Assembly: GCF_000020125.1 (NCBI RefSeq)
Contig: NC_010681.1
Span: 2,170,001 to 2,234,000 of the forward strand
Reading direction: 5' to 3'
DNA length: 64,000 bases
Source of the DNA: Paraburkholderia phytofirmans PsJN
Lineage (GTDB): Bacteria; Pseudomonadota; Gammaproteobacteria; Burkholderiales; Burkholderiaceae
The position numbers and the translations under genes are program-made. This document shows positions 55,624-63,299 of this stretch, one piece after another. Within the stretch, counting starts at the first letter, position 1. The number at the start of each line of letters is the position of its first letter. The notes below the pieces were generated by a model that was not told where the DNA came from, did not search any database, and was given only the letters and a program-made list of their open reading frames with translations.

Positions 55624-55658
55624 CGCGGGCCGGAAGAGACGCGAGGCGCGCCCGCGTT
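55622..55658. terminator. hairpin at the 3' end of the micro-protein gene
   Basis: AACGCGGGC (55622-55630) and GCCCGCGTT (55650-55658) form a perfect 9-bp stem with a 19-base loop. No T run follows, so it may be a processed or weak terminator. Confidence 0.4.
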
Positions 55659-55930
55659 CGATCCGCTGGCGGCCTCGGCGCATCTGAAGGCTAGTTGTCA
55701 GGGTATGTAAAATTTTCGGAATTGCCGGAAAATAATTCGATTTCATTGCGTAATTGTTGCCCGTTGTTTATCACGATGCGGCACATCGAGCGGGAATGGT
55801 TTTATTTATTCGGATTGAGGAAATTTCACATACGTACTGGCGTCAATTTTTTGCTAGTCTTTCCGGCGACATCGATTGGCCGCCAGGCCCGCGAACACAT
55901 CAATTTCTAACCGATATGGGAATGCCTACC
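55624..55930. promoter_or_regulatory. intergenic leader of galU
   Basis: AT-rich between about 55700 and 55860. It contains a quasi-palindrome near 55712-55733 (ATTTTC and GAAAAT ends around CGG-AATTG-CCG). No supported gene lies in it. Confidence 0.35.
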
Positions 55931-56848
55931 ATGCTGAAAGTCACCAAAGCCGTGTTTCCCGTAGCGGGCCTCGGGACACGATTCCTGCCGGCTACCAAGG
56001 CAAGTCCTAAGGAAATGCTGCCGATCGTGGATAAACCGCTGATTCAATACGCGGTGGAAGAAGCGATTGCCGCCGGCATCACCGAGATGATCTTCGTAAC
56101 GGGCCGCAGCAAGCGCGCCATTGAAGATCACTTCGACAAGTCCTACGAGATCGAAGCCGAACTCGAGGCGCGTAACAAACAGAAGCTGCTCGATCTGGTG
56201 CGCAGCATCAAGCCGGCCAACGTCGACTGTTTCTATGTGCGTCAGGCCGAAGCGCTCGGTCTCGGTCACGCGGTGCTGTGCGCCGAGAAACTGGTGGGCG
56301 AGAGCCCGTTCGCCGTGATTCTGGCCGACGACCTGCTGCACAGCTCGAAGCCGGTGATGAGCCAGCTCGTCGACACCTTCAATCACTATCACAGCTCGGT
56401 GATCGGCGTCGAAACCATTGCGCGCGAAGACAGCCGCTCGTACGGCGTGGTGGACGGCCGCGAATGGGAAGACAACGTGATCAAGCTGTCGGGCATCGTC
56501 GAGAAGCCAGCGCCGGACAAGGCGCCGTCGAATCTCGGCGTGGTGGGCCGTTATGTGTTGATGCCGACCATTTTCAAGCATATCCGCGCGTTGAAGCCGG
56601 GCGCGGGTGGCGAGCTGCAATTGACCGACGCGGTGCAATCGCTGCTGACGGAAGAGCAGGTGCTTGCGTATCGCTATTTCGGCACGCGGTTCGATTGCGG
56701 CAGCAAGCTGGGTTATCTGAAGGCGACGGTGGAATTCGCGCTGCGCCATCCGGAAGTGAAGGCGGATTTTGAAGCGTATTTGCAGGCTTATATGCAGGGC
56801 AATATGCAGGAAGGCGTGCCGGCGCAGTTTGCGGCGGAAGCGGCTTAG
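55931..56848 (+). CDS. galU: UTP-glucose-1-phosphate uridylyltransferase (GalU, BceT-like)
   Basis: A 305-residue pyrophosphorylase that makes UDP-glucose from UTP and glucose 1-phosphate. It has the nucleotide-binding AVFPVAGLGTRFLPATKASPKE at the N terminus (shown here in short form as GLGTRFLPA), VDKPLIQYAVEEA, ILADDLL with the catalytic Asp, and GELQLTDA. The start at 55931 is chosen because MLKVTKAVFPVAG is the usual N terminus and GGGAA lies eight bases upstream; ATGs at 55916 and 55922 are in frame. It supplies UDP-glucose for BceB and for UDP-glucuronate. Confidence 0.95.
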   Translation: MLKVTKAVFPVAGLGTRFLPATKASPKEMLPIVDKPLIQYAVEEAIAAGITEMIFVTGRSKRAIEDHFDKSYEIEAELEARNKQKLLDLVRSIKPANVDCFYVRQAEALGLGHAVLCAEKLVGESPFAVILADDLLHSSKPVMSQLVDTFNHYHSSVIGVETIAREDSRSYGVVDGREWEDNVIKLSGIVEKPAPDKAPSNLGVVGRYVLMPTIFKHIRALKPGAGGELQLTDAVQSLLTEEQVLAYRYFGTRFDCGSKLGYLKATVEFALRHPEVKADFEAYLQAYMQGNMQEGVPAQFAAEAA

Positions 56849-56970
56849 TCGCAACGTCAACTGCTGAGGCAAGCTTGGGCGGCTGCGGCGTGAACTTCGA
56901 AACGCCATCACGACAGCCGCCGCAACACTTACCACGCAGAGGTAACGCGCAGCTGCATCGCGCACATTAA

Positions 56971-57007
56971 AACGGGCGCCGCTAACCACGCGGCGCCTGT
57001 CTTTTTT
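56971..57007 (+). terminator. rho-independent terminator after galU
   Basis: GGCGCCGC and GCGGCGCC arms (56975-56982, 56990-56997, with three further pairs) are followed by TTTTTT at 57002-57007. Its sequence closely resembles the hairpin at 58896-58927 on the other side of the PAAR cassette. Confidence 0.88.
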
Positions 57008-57209
57008 CAGCCGGCTCACGCTTTGCGGGTAGTCTGGCGACTGCGTCCGCAAGCCTTCTTCTTCACTCGGTCGAAAGTGAGGCAATGCCGTTCCGGGTAA
57101 CCATTCTGCTGCTGTCGGCGGACCTTGACGAATCTTGACACGGTTTTCCTTGTTGAGTTCTTGATGCTTGTGCTACCAATGCGTCTGTTGAGTACAGGAC
57201 ATCGCAGGC

Positions 57210-57791
57210 ATGAGACGTCTCTATCTAAAAGTGGGTGACAAATCGTCGGCGGGCGGAACGGTGATCGAAGGCGTTCCGTCGGCGACTCACCACGGCACAG
57301 CGTTGACCTTTGTGGGTGCCCAGGTTACCTGCCCAGCGTGCCGGATTACTGGCCATATTGGTCAGAAGGGCCCGCGGTGGCCTGGACGCATAATGGGCAA
57401 AGATCCGGCCTTGGACGGCGACATCTGCATGTGCAGATGCGAGCCACCGCCTGTGATGATCGCTTCTCAGGACACCATGTCACAGAGCTTTGACAGTCAC
57501 GCACTGGCGAGCATGGGTGATGGATTGGCGAACGATGCTCTAGCCGAAGTAGCGCCCGGCGCCCATTGGATTCGGTTTGCCGTCAAGGATTCGGGGAGTT
57601 GTGAGGGCCTGCGCTGCCGTGCCTACTTTGCCGACGATTCAGTTGCAGACAGCGTCTTCGACTCACATAACACGGTGCATTTCGACCGCCCTAATGCCTC
57701 GCCATGCCATAGGGTTGATGTCGTGCTGGGCGATGAGCAGGAAAGCACTCGTTCAGTCATGGGCGACCTTCTGATGGCGATGGTGGAATAA
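57210..57791 (+). CDS. PAAR domain protein, type VI secretion spike tip
   Basis: A 193-residue protein. Residues about 1-95 form a PAAR domain: GDKSSAGGTVIEG at the start, VTCPACRITGHIG, and a Cys-rich DGDICMCRC followed by MIASQD. The zinc ligands of PAAR tips are Cys/His, and several are present. The C-terminal 95 residues (WIRFAVKDSGSC, RAYFADDS, NTVHFDRP) resemble the short transthyretin-like beta-sandwich often fused to PAAR proteins to load an effector. It sharpens the VgrG spike and carries the effector encoded two bases downstream. The ribosome-binding site is AGGAC. Confidence 0.82.
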   Translation: MRRLYLKVGDKSSAGGTVIEGVPSATHHGTALTFVGAQVTCPACRITGHIGQKGPRWPGRIMGKDPALDGDICMCRCEPPPVMIASQDTMSQSFDSHALASMGDGLANDALAEVAPGAHWIRFAVKDSGSCEGLRCRAYFADDSVADSVFDSHNTVHFDRPNASPCHRVDVVLGDEQESTRSVMGDLLMAMVE

Positions 57792-57793
57792 CC

Positions 57794-58591
57794 ATGTCCG
57801 ATGCAACCACAACCAGGAACACTGTTGCCAGCGGGTCGTTCGACACCCGGAAAACTCATGAGGTTCAAACAGCAATCCTCGAAGCAGCCATCGCGGACTA
57901 CGAGGCAATCGGAACCACTTTCGCCGCCAACGCCATTGCCGACGACATGGTGCGCAAACAATATGTGAAGCACATCAAGGAAATATCGGACGATGTCAGG
58001 CAGGAAGTTGCCTACGGCAACATAACGGTCAAGGACGGGGCTGAGTACTGCAGCCAGTTGCGCGACAGGCTCTTCGTTGAATACCGGAAATACACGTCGA
58101 CTGTTGGCGTTGCCCGTGCGGAAAAACTCAAGCTCGAAGCTCGCGGTTTCGACTACTACCTTAACAGGTACGCGCAAGTTCAGTTCAGCAAGAACTTTGA
58201 CGCCTTGACTATCGAAGAGCGCCACGCTGTCTACTATATGGTGCTCAAAAAGGCGGGCGGGGCCAACGCCGATGTCACCACCAAGGTGCGTCGCTTGCAG
58301 GTCAGCGCCAGGGTTGCCATTATCTTCACTGCTGTTATTGCCGCGGGTGAAGTGGTTGGGGCGGCGGATAAAGTCAAAGAGGTCGCCAGACAGGGAAGTA
58401 TCATCGCGGGCGGCATGATTGGAGGAGGTCTTGCGGGGTTTGCGGTTTCTTTCGTGTGCGGACCCGCTGAGCCTGCATGCGCCGTCGCACTCGTATGCGT
58501 TGGTAGTAACCTGGGCGGTCTGGCCGGCCAGGCGACCAACGACATGTATCAGGAAGAACTGCCTGCCTTCATGCATTGGATGAACGATTGA
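57794..58591 (+). CDS. candidate type VI effector with a C-terminal glycine-zipper membrane region
   Basis: A 265-residue protein with no named family that I recognise. The N-terminal 170 residues are predicted helical and charged (TRKTHEVQTAILEAAIADYE, KHIKEISDDVRQEV). The C-terminal part (about 178-250) has two hydrophobic segments with glycine-zipper patterns: ARVAIIFTAVIAAGEVVG and GSIIAGGMIGGGLAGFAV followed by a Cys pair and ALVCVGSNLGGLAG. Such segments are typical of membrane-depolarising toxins. The gene is two bases from the PAAR gene and just ahead of a small two-TM gene, so an effector with its immunity protein is likely. The activity is inferred. Confidence 0.66.
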   Translation: MSDATTTRNTVASGSFDTRKTHEVQTAILEAAIADYEAIGTTFAANAIADDMVRKQYVKHIKEISDDVRQEVAYGNITVKDGAEYCSQLRDRLFVEYRKYTSTVGVARAEKLKLEARGFDYYLNRYAQVQFSKNFDALTIEERHAVYYMVLKKAGGANADVTTKVRRLQVSARVAIIFTAVIAAGEVVGAADKVKEVARQGSIIAGGMIGGGLAGFAVSFVCGPAEPACAVALVCVGSNLGGLAGQATNDMYQEELPAFMHWMND

Positions 58592-58596
58592 CCGAC

Positions 58597-58821
58597 ATGC
58601 CAACGCCGCTATTCGTGATTCTGCTCGTGCTCTTCGTCGGCTCGGCGGGGCTTATCGTTATCAATCTCACCGGGGACCCCGGCGTTGACTATTGGGACCT
58701 GGATGGGGAGAAAAAATCCTCTCCGTCCAAACTTGATGCCCTGCGAAATCGCATCGTGTTCTACAGCTCAGGTGCCGTGCTCGTTGGCACATTCATCGTT
58801 TATCTGATGCTGCGCCGCTAA
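58597..58821 (+). CDS. candidate immunity protein: small two-TM membrane protein
   Basis: A 74-residue protein with two membrane segments, LFVILLVLFVGSAGLIVI (about residues 5-22) and IVFYSSGAVLVGTFIVYLML (about 52-71), joined by a charged loop (DYWDLDGEKKSSPSK). It is five bases after the putative effector gene, the usual place for an immunity gene, and small polytopic membrane proteins are the usual antidotes of pore-forming effectors. An in-frame TTG at 58576 would extend it upstream; I use the ATG at 58597. Confidence 0.62.
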   Translation: MPTPLFVILLVLFVGSAGLIVINLTGDPGVDYWDLDGEKKSSPSKLDALRNRIVFYSSGAVLVGTFIVYLMLRR

Positions 58822-58895
58822 GCCGCAAACGATGACCGTCGGAACCCGATCGTAGCCCCGGTATTGCACCGGGACAGTTCCCGCGTAACGACAAC

Positions 58896-58927
58896 AAAAA
58901 ACGGGCGTCGTAAACCACGGCGCCCGT
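58896..58927 (-). terminator. rho-independent terminator of glcB (minus strand)
   Basis: ACGGGCGTCG and CGGCGCCCGT arms (58901-58910, 58918-58927) enclose TAAACCA; on the minus strand a run of T follows (the A tract at 58895-58901). On the plus strand the following sequence CTTCTGTC gives a weaker terminator for the immunity gene. Confidence 0.8.
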
Positions 58928-58974
58928 CTTCTGTCAGCGGCCCGCGCATCACACACGGCCCGGCAAACCCGCCG

Positions 58975-61149
58975 TCAAACTTCCTTTTTCACTTCCAGCC
59001 GGAACTTGTGCAGCAACGGTTCCGTGTAGCCGCTCGGCTGCTGGCGCCCTTCGAACACCAGCGCCTGCGCGGCCTTGAAAGCAATCGTATCGAAGCCCGG
59101 CGCCATCGGCTTGTAGAGCGGATCGCCCGCGTTCTGCTCGTCGACCACCTTCGCCATGCGCTTGAACGTCTCTTCGACGAGCTCGCGCTTCACCACGCCG
59201 TGATACAGCCAGTTGGCAATGTGCTGGCTGGAAATACGCAGCGTGGCACGGTCTTCCATCAGGCCGACGTCATGAATGTCCGGCACCTTCGAGCAACCCA
59301 CGCCCTGATCGATCCAGCGCACCACGTAACCGAGAATGCCCTGTGCGTTGTTGTCGATCTCGCTGCGGATCTCGTCGTCGCTCCACTTTGCCTCGGCGAC
59401 GACCGGAATCGTCAGCAGGCCGTCGAGCAGTTCGTCGCGCACCGTAGCGTAATCCGTGCGCTCCAGTTCGCGCTGAACCGCTTGCACGTCGACCTGGTGG
59501 TAATGCAACGCGTGCAGCGTGGCGGCAGTCGGCGAGGGCACCCATGCGGTGTTCGCCCCGGCTTTCGGATGCGCGATCTTCTGTTCGAGCATGGCGTGCA
59601 TCAGATCGGGCATCGCCCACATGCCCTTGCCGATCTGCGAGCGGCCGCGCAAGCCCGCGCTCAAACCGACCAGCACGTTGCTGCGCTCATAAGCGGCGAT
59701 CCAGGCGCTCGACTTCATGTCGCCCTTGCGCATCATCGGTCCGGCTTCCATGGCCGAGTGCATTTCGTCGCCGGTGCGGTCGAGGAAACCCGTGTTGATG
59801 AACGCGACACGCTCCGACGCTTCGGCGATACAGGCGAGCAGGTTCACGCTGGTGCGGCGCTCCTCGTCCATGATGCCCATCTTGATCGTGTTGCGCGGCA
59901 GCTTCAGCAGGTCTTCCACGCGCGAGAACAGCTCGCTAGCGAAAGCGACTTCGGCCGGGCCGTGCATCTTCGGCTTGACGATATAGATCGAGCCGGTGCG
60001 CGAATTCAACTGATGCTTGCGGTCGTGCAACGCGCACAGCGTGGTGATGACGGCGTCGAGAATGCCTTCCGGAATCTCGTGGCCGTCTTTTGTCAGCACC
60101 GCCGGGTTGGTCATCAAATGACCGACGTTGCGGATGAACAGCAGCGAGCGGCCATGCAGCACCACGGGCGCCGTGCCGTTCGCGGCGGTGTACACGCGGT
60201 CGGCGTTCAGCCGGCGCGTGAAGGTCTTGCCGTTCTTCGTGACCTCTTCGGTCAGGTCGCCGGTCATCAGGCCGAGCCAGTTGCGGTAGAGCAGGACCTT
60301 GTCGTCCGCATCCACGGCCGCGACCGAGTCTTCGCAGTCGATGATCGTGCTGACCGCCGCTTCGACCACCACGTCCTTCACGTGCGCGGCATCGGTCCTG
60401 CCGATGGAGTCGCTCGCATCGATCTGGATTTCGAAGTGCAGGCCGTTGTGCTTGAGCAGCACGGCGGACGGCGCGCTTTCCTCGCCCTGATAGCCGATGA
60501 ATTGCGCCGGCGTCTTCAGCTCGCTCGTGCCGTTCTTCAGCGTGACGACCAGCTTGCCGCCATCGACACTATAACGTGTGGCGTCCGCGTGCGAGCCGTT
60601 CGCGAGCGGCGCGGCCTGGTCGAGGAACTTGCGGGCATAGGCGATCACCGCGGCGCCGCGCACCGGATTGAAGGCTTTCTGCTTTTCGGCGCCGCCGGTT
60701 TCGGGAATCGCGTCGGTGCCGTACAGCGCGTCGTACAGGCTGCCCCAACGCGCGTTCGCCGCGTTCAGCGCATAGCGCTGATTCGACAGCGGCACCACGA
60801 GTTGCGGGCCGGCCTGTTCGGCAATTTCGGTGTCCACGTTGTCGGTCGTGGCCTTGACGCTCGCAGGCGCCGGCACGATATAGCCAATGCCTTCGAGAAA
60901 CGCACGGTACGCTCGCAGATCGCGCACCGGACCCGGATTGGCGCGATGCCAGTTGTCCAGCTCGGTTTGCAGGCGGTCGCGCTCCGCGAGCAGCGCACGG
61001 TTCTTGGGCGCCAGCTCGTGCACGAGGGCGTCGAAACCCGACCAGAATGCGGCGCTGTCGATTCCGGTGCCGGGCAGGGCTTCGGTTTCGACGAACTGGT
61101 CGAGGTTGGCGGCGACTTGCAGTCCGCCGCGCGTGTTCATCTGAGTCAT
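58975..61149 (-). CDS. glcB: malate synthase G
   Basis: A 724-residue glyoxylate-cycle enzyme that condenses acetyl-CoA and glyoxylate to malate. Length matches the G form (about 720 residues). Visible motifs include [57 protein letters not shown], and the catalytic Asp/Arg environment around RRTSVN. The start at 61149 has GGAGCAG upstream; an ATG at 61161 is in frame. A GlcG gene lies upstream in the same direction, as in glycolate-utilisation operons, although glcDEF are not in the window. Confidence 0.95.
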   Translation of the reverse strand: MTQMNTRGGLQVAANLDQFVETEALPGTGIDSAAFWSGFDALVHELAPKNRALLAERDRLQTELDNWHRANPGPVRDLRAYRAFLEGIGYIVPAPASVKATTDNVDTEIAEQAGPQLVVPLSNQRYALNAANARWGSLYDALYGTDAIPETGGAEKQKAFNPVRGAAVIAYARKFLDQAAPLANGSHADATRYSVDGGKLVVTLKNGTSELKTPAQFIGYQGEESAPSAVLLKHNGLHFEIQIDASDSIGRTDAAHVKDVVVEAAVSTIIDCEDSVAAVDADDKVLLYRNWLGLMTGDLTEEVTKNGKTFTRRLNADRVYTAANGTAPVVLHGRSLLFIRNVGHLMTNPAVLTKDGHEIPEGILDAVITTLCALHDRKHQLNSRTGSIYIVKPKMHGPAEVAFASELFSRVEDLLKLPRNTIKMGIMDEERRTSVNLLACIAEASERVAFINTGFLDRTGDEMHSAMEAGPMMRKGDMKSSAWIAAYERSNVLVGLSAGLRGRSQIGKGMWAMPDLMHAMLEQKIAHPKAGANTAWVPSPTAATLHALHYHQVDVQAVQRELERTDYATVRDELLDGLLTIPVVAEAKWSDDEIRSEIDNNAQGILGYVVRWIDQGVGCSKVPDIHDVGLMEDRATLRISSQHIANWLYHGVVKRELVEETFKRMAKVVDEQNAGDPLYKPMAPGFDTIAFKAAQALVFEGRQQPSGYTEPLLHKFRLEVKKEV

Positions 61150-61270
61150 CGACTGCTCCATCTATCTGAATGGGGCCGATGAGGGGGCATCGGCCCGCGT
61201 TGTGCAACGGTGGATTCTTTGCGTCAGGGCCGCCGTTCTGGTCGGCTCGCGAACGGAACGGCTCGCAAAC

Positions 61271-61675
61271 TCAGGCGGCGATAGCCGCGATACCTGCCTT
61301 GGCGATCTGCGCGTCCTGGTCCGACTTGACGCCCGACACGCCGACCGCGCCGATCACCTGGCCTTCGACGATCACCGGCACGCCGCCTTCCAGCGTGCCT
61401 AGCAGCGGCGCGCTCAGGAAGGCGGTGCGGCCGTTGTTGATCATGTCTTCGTATACCTTGGTTTCACGGCGGCCGATCGCCGAAGTGCGGGCCTTTTCGG
61501 TCGCGATGTACGAACTGGCCGGCGCGCTGCCGTCCAGACGCAGCATGCCGAGCTGATGGCCGCCATCGTCCACCACCACGATGGCGACGGCCCACTGGTG
61601 TTTCTCGGCTTCGGCGCGGGCGGCTTCGAGGATGCGGGTCGTTTCGGCGACGGTCAACACGGGTTTGCTCAGCAT
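61271..61675 (-). CDS. glcG: GlcG/HbpS family protein
   Basis: A 134-residue single-domain protein of the GlcG/HbpS (DUF336) family: LTVAETTRILEAARAEA, VAIVVVDDGGHQLGMLRLDGS, SSYIATEKARTSA, GGVPVIVEGQVIGAVGVSG. Family members bind haem or cobalamin-like ligands, and glcG is part of glycolate operons, but its role there is unknown. The start at 61675 has AGGACATT upstream. It is followed by glcB after 121 bases. Confidence 0.9.
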   Translation of the reverse strand: MLSKPVLTVAETTRILEAARAEAEKHQWAVAIVVVDDGGHQLGMLRLDGSAPASSYIATEKARTSAIGRRETKVYEDMINNGRTAFLSAPLLGTLEGGVPVIVEGQVIGAVGVSGVKSDQDAQIAKAGIAAIAA

Positions 61676-62075
61676 AGTAAATGTCCTGGTTTGTTTAGAG
61701 TAAGGATCGGCTCGACCACCTCGCCACGCGCGCCTGGCACGATGGCTTCGGCCTCGATGGCGGGCCGCCGCGCGCGGGTATGACACCGTGCACGCCTGCG
61801 GCGGCCGCGTTGATGTTCGGTGACGGCGCGGGTTGCACGCAGCCTTCCAGTATCCGCATTGTGCGCGGATGCCACGGCGCCGGCCTTGTCCTTGCCCAAG
61901 CGCTTTGCTTGGGGATTTTACGTCCAAGCGCGGCCGGAAGAAACGGCGGCGTCACGAGGTCCGGTATTCGGCGGTTCGTCTGGCCGATATTCCGGCTGGA
62001 ACGAAGAGAGGCTCGGGCTTTACAATCGGGCATCAAACACAAGAATTTGCACGCTCCCCACGTGCCCCCCACGCC
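61676..62075. promoter_or_regulatory. divergent region between glcG and the MOSC gene
   Basis: About 400 bases without a supported gene. A hairpin CCCAAGC (61895-61901) / GCTTGGG (61907-61913) with loop GCTTT is followed by ATTTTA, so it could end a short plus-strand transcript. No GlcC-type operator can be assigned. Confidence 0.4.
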
Positions 62076-62951
62076 ATGCCGACCATCAGCGAACTATTCG
62101 TCTATCCGATCAAATCCTGCGCGGGCATTGCGCTCAACGAGGCGCGGCTGCTTGCCACCGGCCTCGAATACGACCGCTGCTGGATGGTCACCGACCCGGC
62201 CGGCGCCATGCTCACGCAGCGCGCGTATCCACGCATGGCGCTGATCAAGGTCGAACTCGGCGCCGAGGATCTCGTGATCCGCGCGCCCGGTATGAGCGAG
62301 TTGCGCACGCCGCTGGAAAGCGCGCGGCTCGCGGCGCCGCCCGCGGTAGAAACCAGGGTCTGGCGCGACGCGGCCTACGGGCTCGACACCGGCGACGCAT
62401 GCGCCGCGTGGTTCTCGACGTTTCTCGGCGTGCCCGCGCGGCTCCTGCGCTTCGATCCTGAACGCGAGCGCATCGTCGATCCGGACTACACGGAGAGCGT
62501 GGGCCGCGCGACCACCCATTTCGCCGATGGTTTTCCGCTGCTGGTGATCGGCCAGGCGTCGCTCGACGATCTGAACACGCGCCTGAACGGCAAGGGCGCG
62601 CCGTCGATTCCGATCGACCGGTTCCGTCCCAACGTGGTGCTGACGGGGCTCGACGCGTATGAGGAGGACTATGTGGAGACGCTGAGCGTCGACGGAGAAG
62701 CGGGCGGGGGCGCGCAACTGCAACTGGTCAAGCCTTGCACGCGCTGCCCAATGCCGACCATCGACCAAGCCAAAGGCGCGCCCGATCCGGACTGGCCGAA
62801 CGAGCCGAGCGACACGATGAGCGCCTATCGCGCGAATCCGCAGCGAAACGGCGCGATCACGTTCGGCAACAACGCGTTGGTCGCGAGCGGCGCCGGGACG
62901 TGGCTGCGCGTGGGGCAGACTGTGGAAGCGGAACTGGGCTTCGGCGATTGA
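62076..62951 (+). CDS. MOSC domain protein (YcbX/mARC-like)
   Basis: A 291-residue protein with an N-terminal beta-barrel (ISELFVYPIKSCAGIALNEARL) and a MOSC domain. The putative molybdenum-cofactor Cys is in KPCTRCPMPTID near residue 220. Such proteins use molybdenum cofactor for N-oxygenated compound reduction (YcbX and the eukaryotic mARC enzymes). The start at 62076 gives the family-typical N terminus, and the much longer frame upstream is not used. No clear ribosome-binding site. Confidence 0.9.
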   Translation: MPTISELFVYPIKSCAGIALNEARLLATGLEYDRCWMVTDPAGAMLTQRAYPRMALIKVELGAEDLVIRAPGMSELRTPLESARLAAPPAVETRVWRDAAYGLDTGDACAAWFSTFLGVPARLLRFDPERERIVDPDYTESVGRATTHFADGFPLLVIGQASLDDLNTRLNGKGAPSIPIDRFRPNVVLTGLDAYEEDYVETLSVDGEAGGGAQLQLVKPCTRCPMPTIDQAKGAPDPDWPNEPSDTMSAYRANPQRNGAITFGNNALVASGAGTWLRVGQTVEAELGFGD

Positions 62952-63049
62952 CGGCGATGATCGGGTAAAGCGCGGTTAAACACCGGTCAGTGCGTCGGGC
63001 GCGGGAGTTGCGAGCGAATCCAGAGCAACTTTTTGATGGACAACACTGG

Positions 63050-63299
63050 CTAGTGCCAGACACGCGCGGTCAACGCCGCGAGAATCACCGGCATCGGCGC
63101 GGGCTTGACGAAATGATGGTCGAAGCCCGAGCGCAGCGATTTGCTTACGTCCTCGGTGCGTTCGAGTCCAGTGACCGCGACCAGCGTGGGCGCCGGAATA
63201 TCGTCCACGTAGCGGATTCGCCGCGCCACCGCGCGCCCGTCCAGACGCGCATTTCGACGTCGAGCAACGCGGCCCGCGGATGCCACGCGCAGATCAGGC
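63050..63299 (-). pseudogene. decayed response-regulator receiver fragment
   Basis: Reading the minus strand, one frame (about 63245-63300) holds the phospho-acceptor strand (AALLDVEM) and another frame (63050 to about 63250) holds LDGRAVARRIR, PTLVAVTGLERTED and FDHHFVKPAPMPVI, the alpha4-beta5 region with the conserved Lys-Pro. A single-base deletion near 63245 would explain the split. The N-terminal part is absent and the remnant abuts the methyltransferase gene stop at 63294. It is probably a non-functional remnant. Confidence 0.55.

Noticed and set aside
57121..57209. Promoter for the PAAR gene at TTGACA 57135-57140
   Set aside because: The -35 hexamer is perfect, but no acceptable -10 box occurs at 16-18 bases; too weak to list.
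58864..61182. A 772-codon plus-strand open frame covering glcB
   Set aside because: Antisense shadow of malate synthase: His/Arg/Val-rich composition, no domain, while the opposite strand gives a full-length match to a known enzyme.
61833..62075. N-terminal extension of the MOSC protein by 81 residues
   Set aside because: The extension is Arg/His/Pro-rich and crosses a hairpin; the start at 62076 gives the conserved N terminus.
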